A stretch of 64,000 bases of DNA from assembly GCA_963971285.1 (NCBI GenBank), contig OZ020261.1:372001-436000 (forward strand), written 5' to 3'. Of this stretch, positions 48,293 to 59,641 are shown piece by piece (the stretch's first letter is position 1; every line of letters starts with the position of its first letter). This DNA is from Astropecten irregularis (taxonomy: Eukaryota > Echinodermata > Asteroidea > Paxillosida > Astropectinidae). The position numbers and the translations under genes are program-made. Under the pieces are notes generated by a model, which worked only from the letters and a program-made list of their open reading frames with translations, made no database searches and had not been told where the DNA came from.

Positions 48293-48420
48293 AGTCGATT
48301 TCACGAAGCCCTACGATCGATCGTAACACAAGTTACGAAGGATAACCCATCGTTTCCTAGGTAGGGCTACAATGCATCAGAAGTCCTACGATTTATAGTA
48401 AGTTACGTAAATAGTAAGTA
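48293..48420. repeat. dispersed foldback repeat I
   Basis: GTCGATTTCACGAAGCCCTA, CGATCGATCGTAAC, GGTAGGGCTACAATGCATCA and GTAAGTTACG match the 15171 copy in reverse order. Confidence 0.6.
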
Positions 48421-48876
48421 AGAGTGTGGTAAAACAGGTGTCACAAATCAGAAGAGAAATATTTTTCCAACTCAGACAAGCCGGGGGAGCTTTAAATCCT
48501 CCCCGTCCCTGAATGTTATCTGTCTGTTGAAACCAGACATTACAACGTGACAGCTCAGTAAAATATTACTTAATGGCTAGACAGGCCGGTGACGTTTAGC
48601 TACATTTTCTACATTCGTTTTTAGATTGGCATAACATATCTCAGAGTTTCCCTCAGACACTCGTTAATGAAAGTACAATACACTCTAATACAAATCACCA
48701 TTAATTTGGCACATTCGTGGGCAACAAAACAACGGCAGACGAATCGAAATGAAGCATGTTGCCGCCATGACAACAGACAGTGGATTGTATGGTCGTCAAG
48801 TTAATACTGCAAGTAATAACGTGTGGGTAATAAACTGCTTCAAACTGCTCATCAACTGATGTGGAATATATCATTC

Positions 48877-49000
48877 TTAAAGGGCATGTACAACATTAGT
48901 AAAGGTGACAGAGCAGCTGCAGGCAACTCATAATTCGGTAAACCATTTCTTACAGTTTTATAATGAAAAAGCACGTTTTCAAAGAAACGCTACGCAACGT
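48877..49000 (+). mobile_element. TTAA-type MITE B3, partial
   Basis: TTAAAGGGCATGTACAACAT, GTGACAGAGCAGCTGCAGGC and AACTCATAATTCG are the inverse of the segment at 20190-20275. The other end is not found here. Confidence 0.5.
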
Positions 49001-49147
49001 TTCAACTTCTTACAGATCCTTATCTATCTACATTAAGATAAATTGATATACTCGATTTAATAATTATAAATGTATATTGCGCTCTCTACATACAAATGAT
49101 CAAAATCACATATTACAATAAAAGACAACTAAGAGCATCAGTTTTAG
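49001..49147. other. nothing recognised
   Basis: Short AT-rich spacer. Confidence 0.3.
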
Positions 49148-49460
49148 TCACTGAAAAGTGAACGAAGAAAAAATTTACTTGCGCGGGATTCGAACCTTCG
49201 ACCTCCTGAAAACCGTACAAGCGCTTTACCATTTGAGCTATCCAGTCCTACTTTTGTGGTGACCCCAATAATCAATTATCTTTGTTCGTTTGGCAGTTAG
49301 AAACCCCAAAAAGTAGGGTTGGATACCTCAGTTTTTTAGAACGCCTGTACGGTTTTCAGGAGGTCGCTGGTTCGAATCCCGCTCCAGTCAATTTTTCTTT
49401 GCACACTTTTCAATGACTTTAAATTCAGTCAGTTTCCCTTGTGATTATTTGCTGATGACA
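49148..49460. mobile_element. head-to-head tRNA-like SINE pair
   Basis: Left arm reversed: GCGCGGGATTCGAACCTTCG, GAGCTATCCAGTCCTA. Linker: GGTGACCCCAATAATCAATT ATCTTTGTTCG. Right arm forward: AGGGTTGGATACCTCAG, GGAGGTCGCTGGTTCGAATC, TTTTCAATGACTTTAAATTC. Both arms retain A- and B-box-like segments. Confidence 0.75.
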
Positions 49461-49663
49461 TCAATTTTAAAGAGAGAGAAAAGACACAAGATGTGGGAGG
49501 CATGCAGTTTAAGATAAAAACAGATTGCTCGGTCATTGCCCAAACCGCAGTATGGGGCTATGTCTGTCCCGTCAGCAAGGAGTTAATACTTAGTTAAGCC
49601 TAACCCTGCTGACATCGGTAATTCTCTGGGGACAGACGTCTCGAATCCTACCTACATAATCGA

Positions 49664-49944
49664 AGGTACAATACATGATTTGTAATGTTCATAGGACAGC
49701 ACTCATACTTTGTCTGATCAAACATGTACATGAAATAATAAACCTGTGAAAATTTGACCTCAATCTGACATCTGAGTCAAGAGAAAACCGCGAAAACCTG
49801 ACTCAATTTTTCTTATAAAACATGAATAATGGTTTTGATCTTACCCCGAGATCAAAACTTGTTTCCTTCTTTGTTTCACAAATTTCTGGATAAATACAGC
49901 ATTTCAGTTGGAAATATTTTAACGATATGTTTCTACCAGCACCT
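49664..49944 (-). mobile_element. TTAA-type MITE B2, inverted, truncated
   Basis: AAGGTACAATACATGATTTG to GATATGTTTCTACCAGCACC; the left-half terminus of the element is lost. Confidence 0.68.
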
Positions 49945-49949
49945 TTGAG

Positions 49950-50690
49950 TGAAAGGGGATAACTAAAACAACTCAAAGGAGGGTCTCCTTTATGCTTGAC
50001 ACTAAATCTTGATTTCCTTGAAAACCCAACATCTGATGAACCAAGATTTCCCGTAGTGACTGTTTGCACTGTTTACGATCTGTTGAGTCCATTTTCTGTC
50101 ACAAACTCAATACATTTTTTGGAGGCCTTCCAAAACCTATACGCTCCCTTTAAATATCTAACTACCTGCCGTAGCAACCCTAGAAGTAGACGCAGAGACG
50201 TCTTAGCTGAGTCAGCATTTGATTTCATTTTTTCATTCCATCCCATTTCCATTGTCTTCCTCTAATCTTGCAGTTCACGGTACGCAACGAGTCCTTATGA
50301 CTTTTCCCAGCTTGCATAACGAGCATTTATAAATTAAAATCTAATTTACTTACTGGTTGTCCGAACGTCAGACTATAGTCAGCAATACGTGTTTTGATAG
50401 AGTACAGGATTGGTATTATAAGGATGAAATTGAAAAACATCATTGTTTACTTTCAGTCTGAAAGCTTAATCATTTTTAAAGTGACCTAGCAGAGCCAATG
50501 TTTCTGTGATTGCACTTATCTTGCACAATGTCTTAGAAAAACACATGTTGTTATTTGTTGCTTTCTCCAAAAACGAAAACACCGATTTGGGTGACATTTT
50601 CGCAGTTTAATATTGGGATGTGCATTTTGAATATAAGGTGACAGGAATCAATATTCTCTTTCAGAAAGTAACACACAGGGCCGATAATAA
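49950..50690. other. no gene recognised
   Basis: A plus-strand frame of 89 codons (49996-50265) has mixed composition, no domain and no convincing splice sites. Confidence 0.3.
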
Positions 50691-50699
50691 TGCTACTGC

Positions 50700-51145
50700 T
50701 TTAAGGCAATTTCATACTTTGGGTTTTTGTCACCTATTTGGATGACATTTTCGCAGTGTAATGCTGCTATGCGTTTTGAAAAATAAGGTGGCTGTAAATG
50801 ATGTTCTCTTTCAAAAAGGTAACATGCATGCATTGCTTTTAAGGCAATTTCGTGGTCATACTTTGGGTTTTGGTCACAGAAATGCAGATTCATGGGCTCT
50901 TATATCAAGAAATTTACAGTAACAGTCATCTGTGAAATTTCCAGACTTATACGATTCACAATTATTTTGTGTGAAAACAGTGAAAAACGGTATTTTCAAA
51001 TCTTTTCACGGGAGTTTCAATCTTCCTTAGATCAAAATTGTTTTTAATGGTTTTACTCTTTTCTGGATAAATACAGCGTTTCGGGCAGAATAATTTTAAC
51101 GGTATGTTTCTACCATCGCTATCTTTATTATACCCTGTAAGTTGG
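50700..51145. mobile_element. diverged TTAA-type MITE B relics
   Basis: TTTAAGGCAATTTCATACTT twice (near 50700 and 50838), AATGCAGATTCATGGGCTC, CAGTCATCTGTGAAATTT and GGATAAATACAGCGTTTCGG correspond to the inverted B order. Two copies appear to overlap. Confidence 0.55.
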
Positions 51146-51445
51146 TAGTATTTTTAAGGCAATTTAGTTTTCAATGGCATTACATCAACACAGAGTTCAT
51201 TGAACGAATACATGGTAAATTTGTTAAAAAAAAAATAATAATAATAAATAAAACAAAATCCACATCTGTCTCATGTTTACCATTGTCGGCCCGTGCTTGT
51301 TATGTATTTGAAACCACCTGTTCAATCGGGGTATATTAATAATGTATCATTCCATCCTGTGCAGTACATTTGAATTAATTAATGAAGAATCGATGAGTAT
51401 GACGTCATTTCAGGGTGCGCCCTCATCGGTGGACAATTCCAATGC

Positions 51446-51682
51446 GGGCGTTTACGAAACCTCGGCGTGGGCTCCAGCTCCGGTTTCGGCTCCATTTCTT
51501 ACATTCATTTTAAAGTAACAGGTATACAAAATAGAGGTTTTGGGGGTACGATTTCGAAGTACATACTCTGTTTCGAACAAGAACGGAACTTCAACCTCGG
51601 GGAAAATTCACAACCTGTATTTTCAGCTTTTTAGATGACAGAGCCTAAGCCCAAGCCTAATCCATCGTTTCGTAAAGGGCCA
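51446..51682. mobile_element. hexamer-armed MITE, copy 4
   Basis: GGGCGTTTACGAAACC followed by GGGCTCCAGCTCCGGTTTCG at the left. AGAGCCTAAGCCCAAGCC then CGTTTCGTAAAGGGCC at the right. The arms carry degenerate, unexpanded hexamers. Confidence 0.72.
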
Positions 51683-52850
51683 CAGTGTACCCAAAGATTC
51701 CCTTTTACTTTGTCCTTATTTTCTATTTTATGTATTTTTTACTTGCAGATTGTGATATTTTAACGTCAGAGGATCGGTCTTCGGGCCAATTGGCTACGGC
51801 GTGCACATGGATTACCATGGTTACCAGAACTGCCGCCATCTTTGACTGAAGTTACAGTAGGGGGCCTATCAGACGGTCACGATTTTAATTCATCAAAGTT
51901 GGCCAGGTGATCGTCAGTATTGTTTGCTGGCTATAATTAAACTATCAACACAAGCACTGCGTATTTAAGGAAGAACTTCTTTATCAGACTTATGAGCATT
52001 TAGTACAATGCGTATGCTTTAATAGCATACTGCAATATGCTACCGCCGAATGCACAACAACATTCAGAAACTGCATACACACGTGTGATATCACAAAGTA
52101 CACACAAAAACAGACGCCCCTCTATGTTCACGGAACAAACCGTTCGTCTTACCTTACTCTACGATCCGCCGCTGGTAGTTTACGAGATGTCAGAAGTCGA
52201 GAATATCTTAAGGATATCTCGAGGAAGTATGTATGTTATCCTACGGACAAGGAATAGCCCCTGAGCTACAGATACTACTGGCGATGTGTTCAATGTGTGC
52301 GAACGTGCACAACTGGATGTTTTTTACAGACGACACGACGTGGTCGTCGATATTCACTGTCGCTGTACACTACAGGGCTGATTAAAAAAAAACTGCCGTG
52401 CTCAAAGGGTTCACACGCAATATCCGTACATGCTCTGTCTCAACCATCTGGTGCTTGCATGGTTGTACTAGTGTTTATTATGATATGTTTGTTCGTAGGT
52501 TCAATAATGTAAGTGGTGATATGCAATGTGGGTATTCATAATATGCTTGTCGTTCCTGTGATTGTTTTTACTGGTGTGTGGTTGAGGTCTGGCTATTCAT
52601 GGGCAGATGCCGAGTGCGTGTTGTTGCATATTGATCTAATTATATACATCTCATTTCATGCATTATTAATTGATTGCGGATATAAGGGCATGCATCGGTC
52701 ACTAGCCCAGTTTGATATCAGTTTACTGTACACAATATCTCCAGTGCACATGAAATAGCTGTAGCGGTTGCATAATGTTATCCCATAAGACTTCCAATTA
52801 TTACTGTTTTCCCTTTGACAGGTGTTCTAAAATGGCCGGTTGATATACTC
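51683..52850. other. no gene recognised
   Basis: Several frames of 70-80 codons without domains. The one at 52513-52758 is hydrophobic but flanked by no gene-like signals. Confidence 0.33.
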
Positions 52851-52854
52851 ATTA

Positions 52855-52955
52855 AAGGTAGCGGCATACTTTGGTTAATTTTGCAAACGAAATGCAGATC
52901 CATGGGCAAAAATATAAAGAAGTACAGTAACAGACTAACAATCATCTGTGGAATT
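52855..52955. mobile_element. TTAA-type MITE B fragment
   Basis: TTAAAGGTAGCGGCATACTT, AATGCAGATCCATGGGCAAA, then the match ends. Confidence 0.55.
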
Positions 52956-53760
52956 TGTTTTGGGTTTTATCTTCATTCGTACCTCGTAGTCTGAAATCCT
53001 TACTATCAAATTTGGGGTATGGTAGGGGCTTAAGCATTGGTAAAGAGACGATGAAATTTGTGTAAGATTCTTTGGAAGTTTTTGTCCAATTAAAGCATTC
53101 TTGGTTATTACTAATAGCCTTTAAGAAAGGCCAATTGCTTTTTGCATGTCTGGCCCTCTTAAATCAAACTTGGTGGTTCAATGCATTCTTGTATTCAGAA
53201 ATGAATTGTAACAATGATATTGTGTGCTGATATTATATTGACAAATAACATTAATTTTGACAAGATAAAGTTTTGACATCATTAAGAAATGATATTTTCA
53301 TACAGTAAAATTCGACTTTTTATTACTACAATTATTACACTTCCATTTTAATTTTTCCAAAATAAATTGATTATGAAAGTCTTTTCTTGGAAAATAAATT
53401 TTCAGTTTGCAAATTATACGCTAAATAAATATATTATACTCTCCGTTGGGCTATAGTATCAGATATAAGCTACATTATCACAATGACCAAGGAGTTTCAT
53501 AATCCAGATTAATTACATTGTTTAACAATACATTGGTTTGGTTAAACTGTTTAAGTAGTCTGACAACTGATAGATTGATAATTGATAAACTGCATAACAT
53601 ATTGCGCAAAATCTACTATATCAAAATAAAAAAAGAAATCATGAAGTGACTGCGCCTATGAGAAACGGGGAATGGTGCAAAGATTCTAATAAGAAAATAT
53701 GACCACTCCACAATAACCGTGAATAGATCACTCTGATCAAATGTGATTTTTCTTTCATTT
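52956..53760. other. no gene recognised
   Basis: AT-rich, low-complexity stretches, no open frame of note. Confidence 0.35.
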
Positions 53761-53764
53761 CTGA

Positions 53765-54116
53765 CTAAAGGTAATTTCATACTTTTGCCAATTAAATGCA
53801 GATTCATGGGTAAAATATCAAGAAAGGTACAGAAACAGTGAAATTTCCAAACCCATACGGTGCCCACTTTTTGAGAAAACAGTGAAAAATACTCATGGTA
53901 TTTCCAAATCTATTCACAGGTGTTTTGATCTCCCTGAGACCAACACTGTTTCGGTATTTTGTTTTACTCTTTTCTGGACAAATACAGCATTTCAGACAGA
54001 AATATTTTAACAGTAGGCCTATGCCTCTACCATCATCTGGAAGTTATAGGTAGATATGTGAAGATTTCTGTTTTGTATGCTACCAAAGTATGGCGTTGTA
54101 CCGCTATACTTTTAAG
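53765..54116. mobile_element. TTAA-type MITE B, inverted and diverged
   Basis: TAAAGGTAATTTCATACTTT, CCATACGGTGCCCACTTTTT, GAGAAAACAGTGAAAAATAC, GGACAAATACAGCATTTCAG to GCTACCAAAGTATGG. Confidence 0.65.
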
Positions 54117-54624
54117 TATCGACCCATATTCTGTCTTTGGAATACAAAGCATGTGCAGTTACAATTTTAACAAGCCATTCAAGGTGATGAATACAAAGCA
54201 TGATGTTATTTGGTCTGGGCTCTCCCAAACTTGGACTTTCCAAATTGGAACATGTTCGAGACTCGCACTTTAAGAACATTAATACACACTAGTCAAAGAA
54301 AGAAACAATTCTGCAGACGACTTCCAAAATGCCCGCGTACTACGCGCACTTCTTTACAAAGCATTTTCTTCGCGGTAAAACTTGAAATGTCTCAGTCTCC
54401 GACTCGCAGACGACATTTGAATAGTGTACGAAGTTAACTTTGTTTTTATCACATGATAAAAGTGGAAGTCGTCTTCAAAATTCTGTCTCAAAAAGAAGGA
54501 AAATCTTACCAAGCGCATCTAACACCAGCTACCAATGTTCGTCGTCTATTTTCGAATAGCATGTGGACATAGATACCATGACGTACAATACGTAAGGTGT
54601 CTCCAGGGTACCAGACTACAGTCT
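54117..54624. other. no gene recognised
   Basis: Contains short frames; nothing recognisable. Confidence 0.3.
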
Positions 54625-54930
54625 AGATTACAGTAATCCGAAGGCAAGTTTTTGAGTGGCGCCCTCTTTTGATTAAAAGATAAACTATGGTGGTGTTTGC
54701 GCGATTTATTCCTGAAAGGAAAATGAACTGAGAAGAATATTCAGCATGGACAATATTTCTCGGATTTTCCCACAGATCTTTTGCTTATTATGAGCTTTCC
54801 GGCTTCTTAGATTCCAATAAAAGTTGATTGGCGGTGTGCAAATTATTATACTGACGCCATTGCATTTGCTTTTTCTTTTTTAATCAAAAGAGGGCGCCAC
54901 TCAAAAACTTGTGCTCGGATTACTGTTCTT
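54625..54930. mobile_element. MITE with CAGTAATCCGA termini
   Basis: ACAGTAATCCGAAGGCAAG, TTTTTGAGTGGCGCCCTC and TTTTGATTAAAAGA at the left are inverted at the right as TTTTTAATCAAAAGAGGG, CGCCACTCAAAAACTTG and CTCGGATTACTGT. Confidence 0.75.
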
Positions 54931-55042
54931 ATCGGAATTGATTGGTCGAAATGGAAGTTTTACCGAGGATGATTTGACAAAACTAGACCAGAAACATCCG
55001 ACATTACAGGACAACTTTGCGCTGGTTTACAGCTTCCAGAAG
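54927..55042 (+). CDS. candidate exon, unrecognised
   Basis: Open frame encoding LIGRNGSFTEDDLTKLDQKH and TLQDNFALVYSFQK, ending at a strong donor AAG|GTGAGT (55043). The frame extends left into the preceding MITE, where a pyrimidine tract followed by AATCAAAAG could act as an acceptor. A following piece at 55910 is in a compatible phase. The composition is clearly protein-like but I recognise no family, and the 5' boundary is unresolved. Confidence 0.38.
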
Positions 55043-55489
55043 GTGAGTACTTTCTGAAGCTTTAGAGAGCTTGACAACAAGAAACTTAGAACTGTATTAA
55101 GGAATTGTATATTAATTTTGCTGGCATCATTCTTCTGATCGGCCAATACTCAATACGTCATGCCAGCCTTCTTTCTCTAAAATATATTTTGCCGAAGATA
55201 CGTTCCTGCCGCCATGACATAGTGAATATTTGCCAGTCAGAGTAAAGTACATGTAACTGCAAAACAAGGTTTGCAGGAAGAATGCTGGTGCCTGCAAAAT
55301 ATACACTGCCTAAGGGTAATTGCTCTTAAGAGGATGTTTGTTTTTACTTGACCACATTAATAACACTACATGTTCATACTTACTGGAAAAAAACACTGCG
55401 TAGTTAGGCCTATTACATGTAGTTTCCAAGTAAACATCTTCATAAAATAACCACATGGTTAAGTTTAAACTGACTGGTATATTTTAAGT

Positions 55490-55570
55490 TATTGAAAAGT
55501 GAACAACGAAAAAATGACTGGAACGGGATTCGAACCAGCGACATCTTATGAAAGAAGAGCAGTATCATGC
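55490..55570 (-). mobile_element. SINE tail fragment
   Basis: TTATTGAAAAGTGAACAACG, AAAATGACTGGAACGGGA, TTCGAACCAGCGACATC: the reversed T-arm and tail of the tRNA-like SINE. Confidence 0.65.
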
Positions 55571-55636
55571 CAACAGAATTTTAATCCCCTTCTTCGCAAT
55601 GGCCATTCAAACCTACTTGTCCAATACATAAATTAA

Positions 55637-55769
55637 GGCCGTGTCCCAATTCTCTGGCTGCCACCGTAAATAACACACAAATCTATGGAAATGGCTGCAG
55701 TCACTGGCTAGTGGCTGCCATAGGTACATGCGTAATTTGCTGCCGCAGCCAGAGAATTGGGACACAGCC
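55637..55769. mobile_element. Harbinger-like MITE with TAA duplication
   Basis: GGCCGTGTCCCAATTCTCTG and CAGAGAATTGGGACACAGCC, flanked by TAA at 55634-55636 and 55770-55772. 133 bp. Confidence 0.82.
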
Positions 55770-55909
55770 TAAGGACTGACTATCATTTCAATTGTACACT
55801 TTGGTCATATGAACTACTATAGGATCATGAGTTTTAAATGTGAATTAATCTAAAGTAGATGCTACAGTATGTCTAACAAATTTAATCCATCTCTTGAACA
55901 TTTCTATAG

Positions 55910-56046
55910 GACTTAGTGACCTTCATGACATTTTTCAAAAACTGGCGGGCACAATACTTCTTTCCCAATGTATACTGCAATCGTTCCAATACGTTTTCCT
56001 GTGCATTTTTTGCATTACTGCAGCTGTTTAAAGATATCTCAATTAA
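55910..56046 (+). CDS. possible follow-on exon, unrecognised
   Basis: After the acceptor-like TTTCTATAG (55901-55909) the frame continuing phase 0 from 55042 reads DLVTFMTFFKNWRAQYFFPN and VYCN. It stays open until it enters the SINE pair (TGA near 56064). No clear donor. Listed only because phase and composition fit the 54927 exon. Confidence 0.2.
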
Positions 56047-56300
56047 CAAAGTCATTGAAAAGTGATCAAAGAAAAATTTACTGGTGCTGGATTCAAACCA
56101 GCGACCTTCTGAACACTGTAAAGGTGCTCTACCAACTGAGCTATCCACCCTACGTTGGTGGTGACCCAAATAGTCAATTATCTTTGTTCGTTTGGCTTCT
56201 GACTGCCAATTGGAATGGGTTCGAATCCCGTTCCAGTCAATTTTTGTTCACTTTTCAATGACTTTAATTTCAGTCAGTTTCCCTTGTGGTTATTTGATGA
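56047..56300. mobile_element. head-to-head tRNA-like SINE pair
   Basis: Left arm reversed (GTCATTGAAAAGTGATCAAA, CAAACCAGCGACCTTCTG, CAACTGAGCTATCCACCC). Linker TGACCCAAATAGTCAATTAT CTTTGTTCG. Right arm forward but lacking the D-arm (GGGTTCGAATCCCGTTCCAG, TTCACTTTTCAATGACTTT). Confidence 0.72.
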
Positions 56301-56866
56301 TCGTTTTATTAAATATTACTCTCAACTATAATAGTTTGTTACTATTGTAATCATTAGGACAATTTACTATCTCGGCGTTCATAAAGCAGTGTTAGACAAT
56401 GTTCTGAAATTATTTTCTTATTTACATTCACATTACATTGTATTATCACAAATAAGTATTAAGACATTAAACTATACCAATATCTGATGCCTAGATATTA
56501 CAAGTACATCATCAACCTCGCTCATTTGTACAGCTTAAAGTACATACATCAATATAAAATTATAAATAAAATTTGTTCCTTTCAACTATTAAATACAATA
56601 CATCTGAGCAAGTCACTAGATTAATATTCAAAATATCTGAAAAAATTACATTAAACTATTACACATTAGCAGTGAAATTAAATAGAATAGAATTGATTTA
56701 ATATTGTGAAAATTTAAAAACTACAACTTGATTTGATATTAATGTGGCTATGAGTTTCCCATGCAGCACCTGAAATCCAAGGCAGATTGTAATATTTGTA
56801 TGTATGTTTGTATAATTATATTTTTAGTTGAGAGCAAGGAGGGTTCAAATTCACATTTTCCACCTG
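56301..56866. other. no gene recognised
   Basis: Very AT-rich, no open frames of note. Confidence 0.4.
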
Positions 56867-57090
56867 TGGCCAATTTCATAGAGGTGCTCAAGCACCAAAA
56901 ACCTAGGTTAATACAATTTGTATGCCAGCCAAAACTCCTTACATGTGAATGTTATGCTCAGCAAACAATAGCTGAAAACAAGTCATAAGCAGTAAATGTC
57001 ACATGAAAATTTGGTTGGTAATCCTGTTTGATCAAGGAAGGCATTTCTTGCTTAAGCAATTTGTGTGCTCTATTAAATTGGCCCCCTAAG
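56867..57090. mobile_element. foldback element C
   Basis: GTGGCCAATTTCATAGAGG, GCACCAAAAACCTAGG, GCTCAGCAAACAATAGCTG, GGTAATCCTGTTTGATCAAG to CTATTAAATTGGCCCC. Confidence 0.72.
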
Positions 57091-57469
57091 CAGCCATTAT
57101 GCACTCTTGCATGTATGTTGCATCAAACACCCACTGGGTATTTAGTTTCAAAACTTTCCCAAATGTGCCCAAATCAAATACTGTGTATTATCCCTATTTT
57201 CTTTGGACTTGGACCAAGTTAGGCCATTAAGCCCTATTATGAAGCTCCGGCTCTCAAGTCCTGTGCCCTTTATATCATGTTTGCACATTTTTTTATGTAA
57301 ATTGTGACAACGTGGAAATGTTATAAAGATTTCAGTTTGGTTTCAATGGTACAGTAGCTGCTGGTTAAATAACACGAATAATGAGTTAATATAATTAAAT
57401 AGTAAATAGTAAATTCGTAAATTATTTGATCTGAGAAAGTAATTCCACCTTTGAACTTGCCTACCCTAC

Positions 57470-57750
57470 ACACCCCTTTTCCTTCTTTCCCTGCCACCTC
57501 TATCCTCTCTTTGTAGTATCCCAGCCTTATTACCTGCTATCCCTGGTCACTTTATCCCCATTGTTTTGATCCTCTCATCCATTCATTTGTATCATAACTT
57601 GCATGTTCTTATCCCCTTGTCATTAAGCCTTTGAGAAAGATCCTGCTAGGATCGAAACGTCAGGCCCTGCATGCTAACTCCAAGCATGTTATATATTTCA
57701 GGTCATCATTTTGGTTGATGAGCAGTTTGCAGCACTTCATTACTTGTATG
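57470..57750 (+). repeat. dispersed repeat F, longest copy
   Basis: Pyrimidine-rich lead (CCCCTTTTCCTTCTTTCCC, CCCTGGTCACTTTATCCCC), CTTGCATGTTCTTATCCCC, TTTGAGAAAGATCCTGCTAG, GATCGAAACGTCAGGCCCTG, CTCCAAGCATG and TTCAGGTCATCATTTTGG. Confidence 0.6.
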
Positions 57751-58718
57751 AAATAATTCCTACTTAAGAATAGAGAGCAATGGATACACTGACTTAAATC
57801 CTTATCCAACATATACATGAAACAAAACAACAGTGAGAATTACACGAGGTCAACATCATTTACCCAGGACCCTCAGTGTGCATCTGGCATGCCATACAAG
57901 GTGACTAAACCCCAGTTATTGGCCCAAATTCCATTACTAAAAACATCTCAACTTCTGAGATGCATCAAATCTGACACCCAGCTGCTGTAAGGGACACAAA
58001 GGCTAATCAAGCACAAGGACATCCCTACCCTCATCACATTTACCCATTTACCCCTGGGTGAAGAGGAGCAATATGTTACAAAGCGTCTTGCCCAAGGACA
58101 CAAGCACCACTAGTCCATGGCTTGTTTTAAACCCACATTCTGTAGAATGACCACAAAACCTTGAGTGCGACACCCCAAACCACTGCCATGGCGTTCCCAT
58201 ACAACATTGTACAATGGATGAAAACAGCCCCTTAAATGACAGAGGAATCTACTGATAACGATGATAATGACAAAAATGATCATAATCATGAAAGAATGCA
58301 ACAGGATTAATCCAACAGAGACAATGCAGCGATAAATATTACTAATAACTTAATATATCACTTTCATCCAAAATACACACACAAAATACTCATGAACTAT
58401 GTATACTTGTCCACAGTTGGTCAAAATTCAAACCAAAATAAGTACCAACGATGACTTGCGATAGGTCGTCCTGCCTGTTTTTATGAACATCCACAAGCAA
58501 AATTTAGTGCGTAGCTCAAATTTTAGACAAAATTGCAATTGCTGTTTTATAAAAATAAAAAAATAAAGCAAAACCTAGTAAACTTGTTTCATTATACAAT
58601 TGCCTAAACAAAAGCACACCACCAAATACATGTACATTAATGTGATACATGTAAATCATACCATAGGATAGCATGTACATGTAGAATCGGGTCGGTCCAC
58701 CAATTCTAGGCATGCATG
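57751..58718. other. no gene recognised
   Basis: No domain-bearing frame. A segment near 57960-58080 shares CTGCTGTAA..CACAA, CAAGCACAA.CCCAT and GAAGAGGAGCAATATG with 34975-35065, suggesting another dispersed repeat. Confidence 0.4.
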
Positions 58719-58935
58719 ACTGGAGCAAATTGACTGGAGCAGGATTTGAACCAGCGACCTCCGAAATACTGTACTAGCGCTCTTACCAACTGAGCTATCC
58801 AGCCCTATGTTGCCGGTCTCCCTATTAGCCAATTATCTTTGTTCATTTGTCAGTCAGAAGCCATGAAACAACTCGCATACCACTATATCCCAAGGATCAT
58901 TGAAGATACGCGCAGCATTAGGAATGCTGCAACCT
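58719..58935 (-). mobile_element. tRNA-like SINE, single copy
   Basis: On the minus strand: ATTGGCTAATAGGGAGACC, then a tRNA-like head GGGCTGGATAGCTCAGTTGG, TAAGAGCGCTAG, GGAGGTCGCTGGTTCAAATC, CTGCTCCAGTC. The acceptor and D stems can pair. The sequence 5' of the head (GCTTCTGACTGACAAATGAA) matches the linker of the head-to-head pairs. Confidence 0.65.
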
Positions 58936-59466
58936 GAGAAACTAGACTTGATTAACTTACATAATATGTATGTATCACTTGTATAGATACAGGTTCTCCT
59001 CATAAAATGCATAGAAAAAAAAAGTTAAAATCGCTGACGACATACATGTGACCCATTTCTCTTGATCAGGTCAGTGGTCACATTCAAGTATCAATGACTA
59101 TTCCATTTTTTTGTATTGCCATGGTTACAATTGATTATTCTCATTCATATGAATGCGTATTTGGTGGTGTGCTCCCATACAACTTAGTTAAGCATTTATT
59201 AACACATTTGTTAAGTTGCATTTTTGTGCCTAATTACAAAATTCTTTTCTGCATAGCAGAGACTTTGTTGATGGCATTTTTCTGCCGAACCATTTCAACC
59301 CGTACATGAGTTGATCTCCATCAGCCTTTCTGAGCGACGGCGCTGTTCGACGATTGTTTACACTGTGTACAGTAGCATACAGCAATCTCTTGCACTGTCC
59401 TTGAAAAATGATAATACCTGTGTCTATACACCAATCCGACGGAGAGATCATGGAGGTAGGAAACAC
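58936..59466. other. no gene supported; donor-like site at 59456
   Basis: A GC-richer stretch 59310-59456 ends in GATCATGGAG|GTAGGAAA and could be a 5' exon with a start codon at its end. No partner exon was found. Confidence 0.25.
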
Positions 59467-59641
59467 CCGCCATTACTGCAGTGTCCCCGCCTGCCTTTTG
59501 TCCGGCAACAAAAGAAATTACATCTGCCGCAGTCTATAATTGCAGGGTGTGTACATCCCCTAATCATGGGACGTACACCCTGCAATTATAGAGTGCGCCT
59601 TGCCGGACAAAAGACTGGCGGGGACACTGCAGTAATGGCGG
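59467..59641. repeat. 175-bp near-perfect palindrome
   Basis: CCGCCATTACTGCAGTGTCC, CCGCC and CTTTTGTCCGGCAA at the left, CTATAATTGCAGGGTGTGTA near the centre, are all inverted at the right (TACACCCTGCAATTATAG, TTGCCGGACAAAAG, GGCGGGGACACTGCAGTAAT). Mismatches are few, mainly an extra segment near 59515. Confidence 0.88.
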
